The position numbers and the translations under genes were made by a program. Of a DNA stretch of 64,000 nt, positions 16,177 to 24,660 are shown piece after piece. Every line of letters starts with the position of its first letter. Positions within the stretch are counted from its first letter, which is position 1. The DNA is from Pedobacter sp. FW305-3-2-15-E-R2A2 (GTDB taxonomy: Bacteria; Bacteroidota; Bacteroidia; Sphingobacteriales; Sphingobacteriaceae), in the NCBI RefSeq assembly GCF_038446955.1, contig NZ_CP151803.1, positions 2,232,001 to 2,296,000 of the forward strand, written 5' to 3'. The notes under the pieces are model-generated. The model was not told where the DNA came from, did no database searches, and saw only the letters and a list, made by a program, of their open reading frames with translations.

Positions 16177-17112
16177 ATGATAATGATGATGAAGAGAATA
16201 ATAATTAGCTTGATGCTGTTGTGCTCCACTACATTTGCCAGCTTTGCCTGCGACATTTGCGGTTGTGGCGTAGGAAGTTATTACCTGGGGATCCTGCCCG
16301 AGTTTAATAAAAGATTTATAGGGTTGAGGTATCAGCATAAGAGCTTACAGACTCATCTGGGGCCGTTGGGACAAAGGACGCCGATCACTGCCGATGAAAC
16401 TTACCAGAGTGCCGAGCTCTGGGGAGGCTGGAACATCGGAAGCCGCTTTCGGATTTTGGCTTTTGTACCTTATAATTTCAATAAAAGAGAAAGTCAGACT
16501 GGCAATGGCACTAAAAACGGCCTTGGAGACATTGCACTGATGGGCTATTATAAGCTGCTGGACAAAAGTGGAACCCTTGGAGAACGCCTGCTGGTGCAAT
16601 CGGTCTGGATTGGAGGAGGGCTAAAAGTGCCCACAGGAAAATATGAACCTTCGGAAAGACTGGCCATTCAGGAATCCCCGAATAACTTCCAGCTGGGGAC
16701 AGCGAGCACTGATTTTACCCTCAATGCGGCCTATGACATCCGTTACAATGACCTGGGTTTGAATACAAATGTGAACTATAAGATCAATACGGAAAACAAA
16801 TACCATTACCGTTATGGAAATAAGCTGACGGCAAATATGCTGGCCTATTACAAATTCAGACTCGCAAATGTGGTTACTGTAGCGCCTAATGCAGGTGTTT
16901 TATATGAGACCGCCGATAAAGATGTAGAAAATAATAAATACAATGTGGAAGTATCCGGAGGCTATTCCTTATCCGCTGTTGTGGGGGTAGAAGTAGCAAT
17001 GAAAGGCCTTTCTTTTGGTGCCAATTACCAGAATGTACGTTCCCAGGACCTCGCAGGAGGGAGAGCGAAAGCCGGAAACCGGGTAATGGTACATATGTCT
17101 TTACCCTTTTAG
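16177..17112 (+). CDS. Outer-membrane beta-barrel with mature CDICGCG N terminus
   Basis: 311 residues. Several Met codons (MIMMMKR) make the exact start uncertain by up to four residues. A signal peptide ends near FASFA, after which the mature protein opens with CDICGCGVGSYY (Cys25, Cys28, Cys30), a compact soft-metal ligand set. The rest alternates in beta strands, ends in MVHMSLPF, and resembles the phenol_MetA_deg/transporter-like barrel family. Its place as last gene of the MbnP/MbnH cluster suggests a metal-linked outer-membrane function, for example copper entry or delivery to MbnP. That role is inferred. Confidence 0.72.
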   Translation: MIMMMKRIIISLMLLCSTTFASFACDICGCGVGSYYLGILPEFNKRFIGLRYQHKSLQTHLGPLGQRTPITADETYQSAELWGGWNIGSRFRILAFVPYNFNKRESQTGNGTKNGLGDIALMGYYKLLDKSGTLGERLLVQSVWIGGGLKVPTGKYEPSERLAIQESPNNFQLGTASTDFTLNAAYDIRYNDLGLNTNVNYKINTENKYHYRYGNKLTANMLAYYKFRLANVVTVAPNAGVLYETADKDVENNKYNVEVSGGYSLSAVVGVEVAMKGLSFGANYQNVRSQDLAGGRAKAGNRVMVHMSLPF

Positions 17113-17119
17113 GTTAGCG

Positions 17120-17156
17120 TCACTCAGCAGGGGCTGTCAATCCTGCTGAGTGATTT
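17120..17156 (+). terminator. Terminator closing the copper-type cluster
   Basis: TCACTCAGCAGG (17120-17131) pairs perfectly with CCTGCTGAGTGA (17142-17153) around a 10-nt loop, followed by TTTG. A very stable stem directly after the last gene. Confidence 0.85.
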
Positions 17157-17203
17157 GTTAGTTAGGTGCAGATAATTTTTTATCGCCCTTTGACTTTTAT
17201 TGT

Positions 17204-17211
17204 TAAATTTG
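17204..17211 (+). promoter_or_regulatory. Predicted -7 box for the ECF sigma gene
   Basis: TAAATTTG matches TAnnTTTG and lies 35 bp before the ATG at 17247. The nearest TTG is only 11 bp upstream, so the -33 element is unclear. Confidence 0.45.
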
Positions 17212-17246
17212 TTAGAACCGGACTAACTAACTATCCTAACTGCCTT

Positions 17247-17825
17247 ATGAACCTTTCCGTCCTCACAGATGATGAACTGGTCGTTCTTTTTAAAGACGGC
17301 AGCGAACGTGCGTTCAGGGAGATTTACACACGGTATTGGAAAGGGGTGTTCCAGGTGGCTTATAAAAAAACACATTATAAGGAGCTTGCTGAAGAACTCA
17401 CACAAAATCTTTTTGTAGACCTTTGGCGCAGAAGGGAGACTGTAAACATTGGTTCCATCAGTAATTATCTTTTTGGAGGCTTGAAATATAGCATCATTAA
17501 TCATTATAAATCTCAGCTGGTAAGGGAGAACTATCAGGATCACCTGAAGGTGCTAAAGAATGATACGGTAGAAAACACCGATTACCTGTTGATGCTCAAT
17601 GAATTGTCTGGTGCCCTGACCGATGGGATCGCCAGGTTACCCAAGAAAACAGGAGAGGTGTTTAAGCTGAGCAGACTCGAACACTATTCTGTAAAGGACA
17701 TCTCCCGGGAGCTGAACATCTCCGAAAAGGCGGTGGAATACCACATCACCCAATCCCTCAAATCGATGCGTTTTCATTTGAAAGATTACCTCTTTTTGCC
17801 CCTCCTTCTCAGCCTGTTTTTATAA
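17247..17825 (+). CDS. FecI-type ECF RNA polymerase sigma factor
   Basis: 192 residues from the ATG at 17247 (MNLSVLTDDELVVLFKDGS); the longer frame begins in the promoter region. Region 2 is at FREIYTRYWKGVFQVAYKK...LAEELTQNLFVDLWRRRE and region 4 at RLPKKTGEVFKLSRLEHYSVKDISRELNISEKAV. It should direct RNA polymerase to the SusC promoter when released by the FecR-type anti-sigma encoded 72 bp downstream. The order sigma, anti-sigma, SusC with an STN domain, SusD is the usual trans-envelope glycan-sensing arrangement of Bacteroidota. Confidence 0.93.
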   Translation: MNLSVLTDDELVVLFKDGSERAFREIYTRYWKGVFQVAYKKTHYKELAEELTQNLFVDLWRRRETVNIGSISNYLFGGLKYSIINHYKSQLVRENYQDHLKVLKNDTVENTDYLLMLNELSGALTDGIARLPKKTGEVFKLSRLEHYSVKDISRELNISEKAVEYHITQSLKSMRFHLKDYLFLPLLLSLFL

Positions 17826-17897
17826 AAACAGAAAATATTTTTATTTTCTTTAGGGATAGCCTGCCTTTAACTTACATATAGTTTAAAAGCTATAATA

Positions 17898-18947
17898 ATG
17901 AGTAGAGAAGCATTTCATCTTTTATTGGACAGATACCTCCAGGGAACATGTACAGACGAGGAAAAAAGAATCGTTGAAGAACTTTACGGAATGCTTGATA
18001 AAGAAGACCTTGAGGAGATTAACCCCAGGGAAATCAATACTATGGAGCAAAAGCTTTGGGACAGGATTCATGTGGACATCTCCACTCCGGAAACAGCAAG
18101 CCCTGTTTTCATAAAACACAGCAGGCGATCTTCAGGAATGTGGACTGGTATTGCTGCTGCGGTTGCTGGTTTTCTGCTGATCACCGGTTATGTGTTTTTT
18201 AAAGAAGAAACCCGCATTCCAACATTCCTGGCAGTTCAATCTGTACAAGGTGTTAAAGAATGTACCAATACTTCGGGAAAACCCGAGAAAATTACCTTTG
18301 AAGATGGCAGCTCTGTCATCCTCGAAAAAAATGCGGTAGTTAAATATCCGGCTCATTTTAGTCGCGATGTCCGGGAAGTGACCTTGGAAGGGGCAGGATT
18401 TTTCCAGATCAGTAAAGATGCTTCCAGACCTTTTATGGTCTATAGTAAAGATGTGATCACCAAAGTTCTTGGAACGAGTTTCATGATCAGAACAAGTGCC
18501 TCCGGTAAATCAACTGAAGTTTCTGTGCATACGGGGAAAGTTCAGGTTTCTCCGGTTTCCGGCAGACTGGCCATTGTGAAAGGAATCTTAGGTACGGATA
18601 AAGCCATTTTCTTAACTCCTAATCAAAAAGCGGTATTCATCAGTGATCAGAAAGTATTTGAAAAAACGCTGGTCAGCAATCCTGAACCGGTAATGGCAGA
18701 ACTGCGCGTTACCGAGGTTAAAGATGCTTTTGCTTTCAATGATGCGCCATTGGCAGAGGTGATCGCACAGCTTAAAAAGACCTATGAGATCGATTTTGTG
18801 GTAGAAAGCGGGGCTTTATACAACAATACGTTTACGGGAGACCTTTCTGAACAGAGCTTATATAACAAACTGGATTTTCTCTGTGAGTCTATTAAAGCGA
18901 CCTATGAAATCTCGGGAACAAGCATCATCATTAAGAGTAAGAAATAA
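17898..18947 (+). CDS. FecR-family anti-sigma factor
   Basis: 349 residues. A cytoplasmic N-terminal domain of about 80 residues is followed by one membrane helix (MWTGIAAAVAGFLLITGYVFF, about 81-101). The periplasmic FecR domain comprises ITFEDGSSVILEKNAVVKYP, REVTLEGAGFFQISKD and TKVLGTSFMIRTS. A C-terminal STN-like DUF4974 segment follows (FNDAPLAEVIAQLKKTYEIDFVV). It should hold the upstream sigma factor until the SusC transporter binds its glycan and signals through its STN domain. Confidence 0.92.
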   Translation: MSREAFHLLLDRYLQGTCTDEEKRIVEELYGMLDKEDLEEINPREINTMEQKLWDRIHVDISTPETASPVFIKHSRRSSGMWTGIAAAVAGFLLITGYVFFKEETRIPTFLAVQSVQGVKECTNTSGKPEKITFEDGSSVILEKNAVVKYPAHFSRDVREVTLEGAGFFQISKDASRPFMVYSKDVITKVLGTSFMIRTSASGKSTEVSVHTGKVQVSPVSGRLAIVKGILGTDKAIFLTPNQKAVFISDQKVFEKTLVSNPEPVMAELRVTEVKDAFAFNDAPLAEVIAQLKKTYEIDFVVESGALYNNTFTGDLSEQSLYNKLDFLCESIKATYEISGTSIIIKSKK

Positions 18948-18990
18948 CAAACGATAAGAAATAACGGGTCAAAAGATTTAAACCAGCAGC

Positions 18991-19144
18991 GTTGCGGGAC
19001 CTTGCAGGAGCGAATCCGATCTGAATAAGCATTAGTAATCTAATTAACCAATCAACTAACCAACCAAACCAACAGCGTATGAAAAAGAGAAACTTTTACT
19101 AGACCACCTTCCAAAAAAAAACTGACAATGTTGCGGGACATTGC
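18991..19144 (+). repeat. Direct repeat pair and hairpin in the susC leader
   Basis: GTTGCGGGAC(C/A)TTGC occurs at 18991-19005 and 19130-19144, with 14 of 15 bases identical. The second copy forms the loop and 3' arm of a strong hairpin, AACTGACAATGT (19120-19131) with ACATTGCCAGTT (19138-19149). Both lie in the untranslated stretch between fecR and susC. Possible attenuator or RNA-binding site; function unknown. Confidence 0.5.
19079..19102 (+). CDS. Seven-codon leader ORF MKKRNFY before susC
   Basis: ATG AAA AAG AGA AAC TTT TAC TAG, preceded by AACCAAACCAAC...GCGT. The same leader words precede the true start of the second SusC gene at 56728. The ORF stops 17 bp before a strong hairpin, and susC proper starts at 19202. 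It may be a regulatory leader peptide or the vestige of an older susC start. Translation is not proven. Confidence 0.35.
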   Translation: MKKRNFY

Positions 19145-19201
19145 CAGTTAAATTGATTCTGAACGAAATTTTTCACATTAACGAACAAAACTTCTAAAGG
19201 T

Positions 19202-22200
19202 ATGAATAAAAAGCGATTTGTTGCTTTAATAATAACAGCAATGAGAATATCTGTAAGCCAAATATTTCTTGTGATCTTATTTACCTGTAGCACCTTTGCA
19301 AAAAAAGTAGAGGCCCAGGGAATATTGAACAAAGAAATTTCTATTAATATTACTGAAGGTAAAATAAAACAGATCTTAAAGGAAATCCAAAACCAGACTA
19401 AGGTAAAGTTTATTTATAGCCCTTCCATGATCAGATCCGAGCGGATCGTCTCTTTAAACGTAGTTAACAAGCGTCTTGGAGATATTCTGTCGGAAACGCT
19501 CGCTGCCCTTAACATCACTTATCGGGTGGTGGATCAGCACATTTTATTATACGATAAAGACACCTTTGCCGCTGCGGAAGCAGAAGCGAAAAAACCACAG
19601 ATCGTCATCAAAGGACAGGTAAGCTCCACCAAAGGAGAAACCCTGCCTGGCGTAAGTGTTAAAATAAAAGGAACTTCCATTGGTGCAATGACTGATGTAA
19701 ATGGCAATTATGCGATTACCACAACCGCAGCAGATGCGGTTTTGGTGTTTACTTACATCGGTTTTAAAACCAAAGAGGTTGCCGCTGCAGGAAAAACTAC
19801 GGTCAATGTTCAGTTGGAAGAAGAAGCCACTTCCCTCGGTGAGGTCGTGGTGGTCGGATATTCGACGCAGAAGAAAAAGGACCTGACGGGAGCAGTCTCG
19901 GTGGTCAACGTTTCTTCCATGATCAAACAACCGGTCTCATCGGTAAACAACCTGTTACAGGGACAAGCATCCGGTGTAACCGTATTGGGCTCCGGACAAC
20001 CGGGTGAGGAACCTCAGGTGAAGATCAGGGGGATCAATACTTTCGGAAACAACAGTCCGCTGTACGTCGTGGATGGAGTGCCTACCCAAAGTACTTCCGA
20101 CATTAACCCCAACGATATTGAATCGGCACAAGTGCTTAAAGATGCGGGTTCGGCTTCTATTTATGGCTCCCGGGCTGCAAATGGCGTGATCATTCTGACG
20201 ACTAAAAAAGGAAAAGGAAAGATCCAGGTGAACTATGATGCGTATTATGGAACGCAACGCCCTAAAAGCGGAAATGTATGGGATATCCTGAATCCTCAGG
20301 AAATGGCGAATTTAAAGCGTCAGATGCTGATCAACTCCGGAGAAACTGACCTCAATGATGCACTCTATGGAAATGGCCCTAGCTATGTCGTTCCCGATTA
20401 CATTTTACCGAGAGGCGCAAAGGAAGGCGATCCGGGAACAAATCCTTCTTTGTATAATGTGAAACCTTTTTTCACCCCTGCAGAGTATGCTGGTTTTAAC
20501 AGGATCACCCGTTCCAACAAAAACGGAACAAACTGGTATGAAGAAATCTTCAGTCCGGCACCAATTACGAGTCATAACGTCACGGTGAGCGGTGGTTCAG
20601 ATCAGGGAAATTACCTGTTTTCTGCCAACTATTTTAATCAGGATGGGACCTTGATGGAAACTTTTCTCACCAGATATACAGTGCGTTCCAATACACAGTA
20701 CAACATTGGTAAAAAAATCAGGATAGGTGAAAATCTTGCTTATTCCCTTAAAAATAATCCTAAAATTGGCGGGTTGACGGGTGACAATGCCATTGGTCAT
20801 GCCTTCCGTCAGCAACCTATCATCCCGGTATATGACATCATGGGGAATTACGGTGGTTCTTTTGGCGGTGGATTGGGTGATGGTTATAATCCGGTAGCGA
20901 TGTTGAACAGAACAAAAAATAACAGGGCAACGGACAACAGGTTGTTTGGAAATGTCTTTGTTGAAGTCGACCTGCCGGCATCACTTACGCTTCGCAGTTC
21001 ATTTGGAGGAGCCAACTATTCCGGTGATTCCAGATCATTTGTTCATCCTCAGTATGAAAATTCTGAAAATAACATTACCAATACCTATTCTGAATCTTCT
21101 TATACAGGTTTTGAATATACCTGGACAAACACACTTGCCTTTACGAAAGTCTTTGACAGACACAGTGTGAAAGCAGTAGTAGGTACAGAATACCTTAGAA
21201 ATCGTGACAATACGCTGAGCGGAAGCAATAAGGGCTATTTCTCTTTTGATCCTAACTTTACCAATCTGAATACCGGAAGTGGTCCAAAAGATTCTTCAAG
21301 TGAGCGTGATGCCAGTGCGATGTTCTCTTTGATCGGACGTTTGGATTATAGCTTCAACGACAGGTACTTAATCGGTGCAACGTTGAGAAGAGACGGCTCG
21401 TCCAAATTCACAGAAAATGTATATGGTTGGTTTCCTTCCGTAAGTGGGGGGTGGAGAATCTCTCAGGAATCTTTCCTAAAAGACGTGAAATGGCTTACCG
21501 ATCTGAAAATCAGAGGAGGATACGGTGTAATGGGTAACCAGCTGAACGTGACCAATGGAAACGGATTTAATACTTTTAGCAGTTCTATTGCACCTTCGTA
21601 TTATGCGATAGGTGGTGGAAACAATGTGGTTTCCGGTTTCTATAAAAATGCGACTGGTAACCCTGGTGCAAAATGGGAGAAAAATACCAATTCAAACATC
21701 GGGATAGATGCGACTTTATTTGGTGGAAAGTTTGAAATCTCCGCTGATTACTACCGTAAAACGATCAAAGACCTGTTGTATAATCCGGAAATGATCGCTT
21801 CCAATGGTGCTTCAAGACAGCCTTATGTAAATATCGGCGAAATGAAGAACGATGGATTGGATCTGGCAATCTCTGCACATACCAATATTGGTAAGGATCT
21901 GAAATTTAATGCAACAGCTACGTTGACCACTTACAATAATCTCATTAAAAAGATTTCAGCCGATGCAGATTATTATGATGAAGATCCGCGTCGTTTTGAT
22001 GGCAGCATGATTATCCGGAATAAAGTAGGTCGTTCTGTAAGTGAATTCTTTGGTTATAAAGTAGCAGGTTTCTGGAATTCTCAGGCAGAAATTGATGCGG
22101 CAGATCTAAAAGCAAGAGGAATCACGGGTGATGCCAATTCAGTGTATCAAAGTGCTGTTGCTCCGGGCCGTTTCAAGTATGAGGATGTGAATGGTGATGG

Positions 22201-22759
22201 GCTGATTACTGCCGCCGATCGTACTTTCTTGGGAAATGCAAATCCTGATTTTAGTTACGGTCTGAATCTGGGAATGACTTATAAAGATTTCGATCTGAGT
22301 ATGTTTTTCTACGGTGCGCAGGGCAATTCCATCTGGAATCAGGTGAAATGGTGGACGGATTTTTCTTCTTCATTCGGAGGGGCAAAAAGCCATACGGCAT
22401 TGTATGATTCCTGGACACCATCTAATATGAACGCCAAAGCGCCTATTCAGGAAAAAAATCAGTCTTTCAGTTCTAATGGTGTTCCCAATTCTTATTTCGT
22501 AGAAAGTGGATCTTACCTCAGACTAAAAAATGCACAGATCGGTTATACCTTCCCTGCAAAAACACTTCAGAAAATTGGGGTCGGAAAGCTTCGTGTTTAT
22601 GTTTCCGGGGCCAATCTGTTTACGATTACCAAGTATTCAGGACTGGATCCTGAGATTGGTACTTCCAGTGCAACGGGAAGCCAGACTGCTTATGGGGTAG
22701 ACGAAGGCGCATATCCAAGTCAGCGTACTTTCCTGTTGGGATTAAATTTAAATTTTTAA
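19202..22759 (+). CDS. SusC/RagA-type TonB-dependent transporter with STN domain
   Basis: 1185 residues. Signal segment to about residue 39, then an STN signalling domain (about 45-110, INITEGKIKQILKEIQNQT). A carboxypeptidase-regulatory-like domain follows (about 142-215, IKGQVSSTKGETLPGVSVKIKGT), with the TonB-box region EVVVVGYSTQKKKDLTGAV. The plug is PLYVVDGVPT...SIYGSRAANGVIIITTKKG-like, and a large barrel ends NLNF. It imports oligosaccharides across the outer membrane with its SusD partner, and the STN domain reports binding to the FecR/ECF pair upstream. Nearby GH20 and NagX-like genes point to N-acetylhexosamine-containing glycans. Confidence 0.95.
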   Translation: MNKKRFVALIITAMRISVSQIFLVILFTCSTFAKKVEAQGILNKEISINITEGKIKQILKEIQNQTKVKFIYSPSMIRSERIVSLNVVNKRLGDILSETLAALNITYRVVDQHILLYDKDTFAAAEAEAKKPQIVIKGQVSSTKGETLPGVSVKIKGTSIGAMTDVNGNYAITTTAADAVLVFTYIGFKTKEVAAAGKTTVNVQLEEEATSLGEVVVVGYSTQKKKDLTGAVSVVNVSSMIKQPVSSVNNLLQGQASGVTVLGSGQPGEEPQVKIRGINTFGNNSPLYVVDGVPTQSTSDINPNDIESAQVLKDAGSASIYGSRAANGVIILTTKKGKGKIQVNYDAYYGTQRPKSGNVWDILNPQEMANLKRQMLINSGETDLNDALYGNGPSYVVPDYILPRGAKEGDPGTNPSLYNVKPFFTPAEYAGFNRITRSNKNGTNWYEEIFSPAPITSHNVTVSGGSDQGNYLFSANYFNQDGTLMETFLTRYTVRSNTQYNIGKKIRIGENLAYSLKNNPKIGGLTGDNAIGHAFRQQPIIPVYDIMGNYGGSFGGGLGDGYNPVAMLNRTKNNRATDNRLFGNVFVEVDLPASLTLRSSFGGANYSGDSRSFVHPQYENSENNITNTYSESSYTGFEYTWTNTLAFTKVFDRHSVKAVVGTEYLRNRDNTLSGSNKGYFSFDPNFTNLNTGSGPKDSSSERDASAMFSLIGRLDYSFNDRYLIGATLRRDGSSKFTENVYGWFPSVSGGWRISQESFLKDVKWLTDLKIRGGYGVMGNQLNVTNGNGFNTFSSSIAPSYYAIGGGNNVVSGFYKNATGNPGAKWEKNTNSNIGIDATLFGGKFEISADYYRKTIKDLLYNPEMIASNGASRQPYVNIGEMKNDGLDLAISAHTNIGKDLKFNATATLTTYNNLIKKISADADYYDEDPRRFDGSMIIRNKVGRSVSEFFGYKVAGFWNSQAEIDAADLKARGITGDANSVYQSAVAPGRFKYEDVNGDGLITAADRTFLGNANPDFSYGLNLGMTYKDFDLSMFFYGAQGNSIWNQVKWWTDFSSSFGGAKSHTALYDSWTPSNMNAKAPIQEKNQSFSSNGVPNSYFVESGSYLRLKNAQIGYTFPAKTLQKIGVGKLRVYVSGANLFTITKYSGLDPEIGTSSATGSQTAYGVDEGAYPSQRTFLLGLNLNF

Positions 22760-22779
22760 CCATTTAATGTTTTAGACAG

Positions 22780-24567
22780 ATGAAAAGATCAACATACATT
22801 TTGTTAACTGTATTGTGCTTTACAACGCAGTTATTTTTCTCCTGCAAAAAGGCATTGGAGCAACCACCATTGGGCTCTTTGACAGAGGAGATTTTAGCCA
22901 ATAAAAATGGCGTGAACGGTTTGTTAATTGGTGCCTACGCGGCATTAGACGGACAACAAGGTGAAAATCAGGGTTTAGGTGGAGGTGAGGCATGGCATGC
23001 TTCACCAAGCAACTGGGTCTTTGGATCGATCACCGGTGGCGACGCTTCAAAAGGAAGTGACGGAGCAGATCAACCTGCTGTAGATCCAATTGCGAACTTC
23101 TATTCTGACGCCACCAATGCCTATTTCAACGGAAAATGGAAGGCGCTGTATGAAGGCGTAACCCGAACTAATAACGTGTTAAAAGTCATGGCGAAAGCGA
23201 CGGACATCATTGATGCCGATCGTAAAAATATCGCTGGTCAGGCGAGATTCCTTCGGGCACACTATTATTTCGAATTGAAGAAGTTATGGAATATGGTACC
23301 CTGGATCGATGAAACGACCACAATCTTTAACCAGCCAAACAATACGGATATCTGGGTTAAAATCAACGAGGATCTTAAATATGCTTACGATAACCTGCCG
23401 GGTACTCAAACAGAAATTGGACGGGCAAATAAATGGGCAGCGGGGGCTTACCTTGCAAAGGCCTATTTATACCAGCATAAATTTCCCGAAGCACAAGCAC
23501 TATTTGACATTGTCATCTCACAAGGAGTAACGACCAGTGGTAAAAAATATCAGTTGAATGCTGAATTTTCGGACAATTTTAAGCCGAGTAAAGAAGACAA
23601 TTCAGAAGTGGTTTTTGCCATTCAAATGGCCGCAAATGTGGATCCCAATGGCCCATCTAATGGGAATAATGGAGACATGCTGAACTTCCCTTATGGTAAC
23701 AGCCCTTTTGGTTGCTGCGGATTTTTCCAGCCTTCGATTGATATGGTCAATCATTTTAGAACCAATGCCGCAAATGGCCTTCCTTACCTGAACAACTACA
23801 ATGATTTTGCAGTGAAGAATGATATGGGGATCAAAGGAAATGAAGCCTTTGTTCCGGATGCAGGGACATTGGATCCAAGGATCGACTGGACCGCGGGAAG
23901 ACGTGGTGTTCCATACCTGGACTGGGGAATCTATCCTGGAGAGCCATGGATCAGAGATCAGCGCTATGGTGGACCATATGGACCTAAAAAGAACATTTAC
24001 TGGCAGGAATCACAGGCAACCGATGCCGATCTGACCACCTGGGCGCCAGGTTCAGCCATCAATTACCTGGTCATCAGGTTTGCCGATGTATTGCTGATGG
24101 GTGCAGAGGCAGAGGCGCAGGCAGGAAGCCTGAGTAAAGCGGAAGGTTATGTGAACCTGGTTAGGGCACGTGCGGCCAATCCTGCAGGATGGGTGTACAA
24201 GTATAAAAACGATGCCAAGCCGATGGAGGGATTCTCCAATATTCCGGCCGCCAATTATAAGGTAAATGAATATCCGGTTGGGGATTTCTCCGCAAAAGGA
24301 AAAGATTATGCTTTAAGCGCCATCTATTTTGAAAGAAAGATAGAGCTGGCGATGGAAGGACACCGCTTCTTTGACCTCGTGCGTTGGGGTATTGCCGATC
24401 AGGAGCTGAATGCTTACTTTAATTTCCAGGGTAAGCTGACTTCTGATGTAAGAAATGGAAAATATATTAAAGGTAAAAGTGAATATTACCCGATCCCACA
24501 ACGACAAATTGATTTGAGCCAGGCCAATGGTGCAGCGGTTTTGAAACAAAATTCCGGCTATAACTAG
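22780..24567 (+). CDS. SusD/RagB-family outer-membrane glycan-binding lipoprotein
   Basis: 595 residues. The lipoprotein signal ends LFFSC. Helical TPR-like repeats carry typical SusD/RagB landmarks: LIGAYAALDG, QARFLRAHYYFELKKLWNMVP, WAAGAYLAKAYLYQHKFPEAQ, YLVIRFADVLLMGAEAEAQ and the C-terminal ERKIELAMEGHRFFDLVRWG. It caps the SusC pore and binds the glycan at the cell surface. It starts 20 bp after susC and is followed by a terminator hairpin, so sigma-independent read-through into the enzyme genes may be limited. Confidence 0.95.
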   Translation: MKRSTYILLTVLCFTTQLFFSCKKALEQPPLGSLTEEILANKNGVNGLLIGAYAALDGQQGENQGLGGGEAWHASPSNWVFGSITGGDASKGSDGADQPAVDPIANFYSDATNAYFNGKWKALYEGVTRTNNVLKVMAKATDIIDADRKNIAGQARFLRAHYYFELKKLWNMVPWIDETTTIFNQPNNTDIWVKINEDLKYAYDNLPGTQTEIGRANKWAAGAYLAKAYLYQHKFPEAQALFDIVISQGVTTSGKKYQLNAEFSDNFKPSKEDNSEVVFAIQMAANVDPNGPSNGNNGDMLNFPYGNSPFGCCGFFQPSIDMVNHFRTNAANGLPYLNNYNDFAVKNDMGIKGNEAFVPDAGTLDPRIDWTAGRRGVPYLDWGIYPGEPWIRDQRYGGPYGPKKNIYWQESQATDADLTTWAPGSAINYLVIRFADVLLMGAEAEAQAGSLSKAEGYVNLVRARAANPAGWVYKYKNDAKPMEGFSNIPAANYKVNEYPVGDFSAKGKDYALSAIYFERKIELAMEGHRFFDLVRWGIADQELNAYFNFQGKLTSDVRNGKYIKGKSEYYPIPQRQIDLSQANGAAVLKQNSGYN

Positions 24568-24604
24568 GGCGAAATTGTTCCCCCATTTCTTATCCCTATA
24601 ATGA

Positions 24605-24633
24605 AGTAGGGGCGGATGCCCCTACTCATTTTT
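24605..24633 (+). terminator. Terminator after the first susD
   Basis: AGTAGGGGC (24605-24613), loop GGAT, GCCCCTACT (24618-24626), then CATTTTTCAT. A stable stem with a short U-tract. Confidence 0.75.
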
Positions 24634-24660
24634 CATATTTATTTGTAACTTCCTCCTCAA

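Noticed and set aside
9838..17112. A methanobactin biosynthesis operon
   Set aside because: MbnP- and MbnH-like genes are present, but no precursor peptide, MbnB, MbnC or dedicated exporter is seen.
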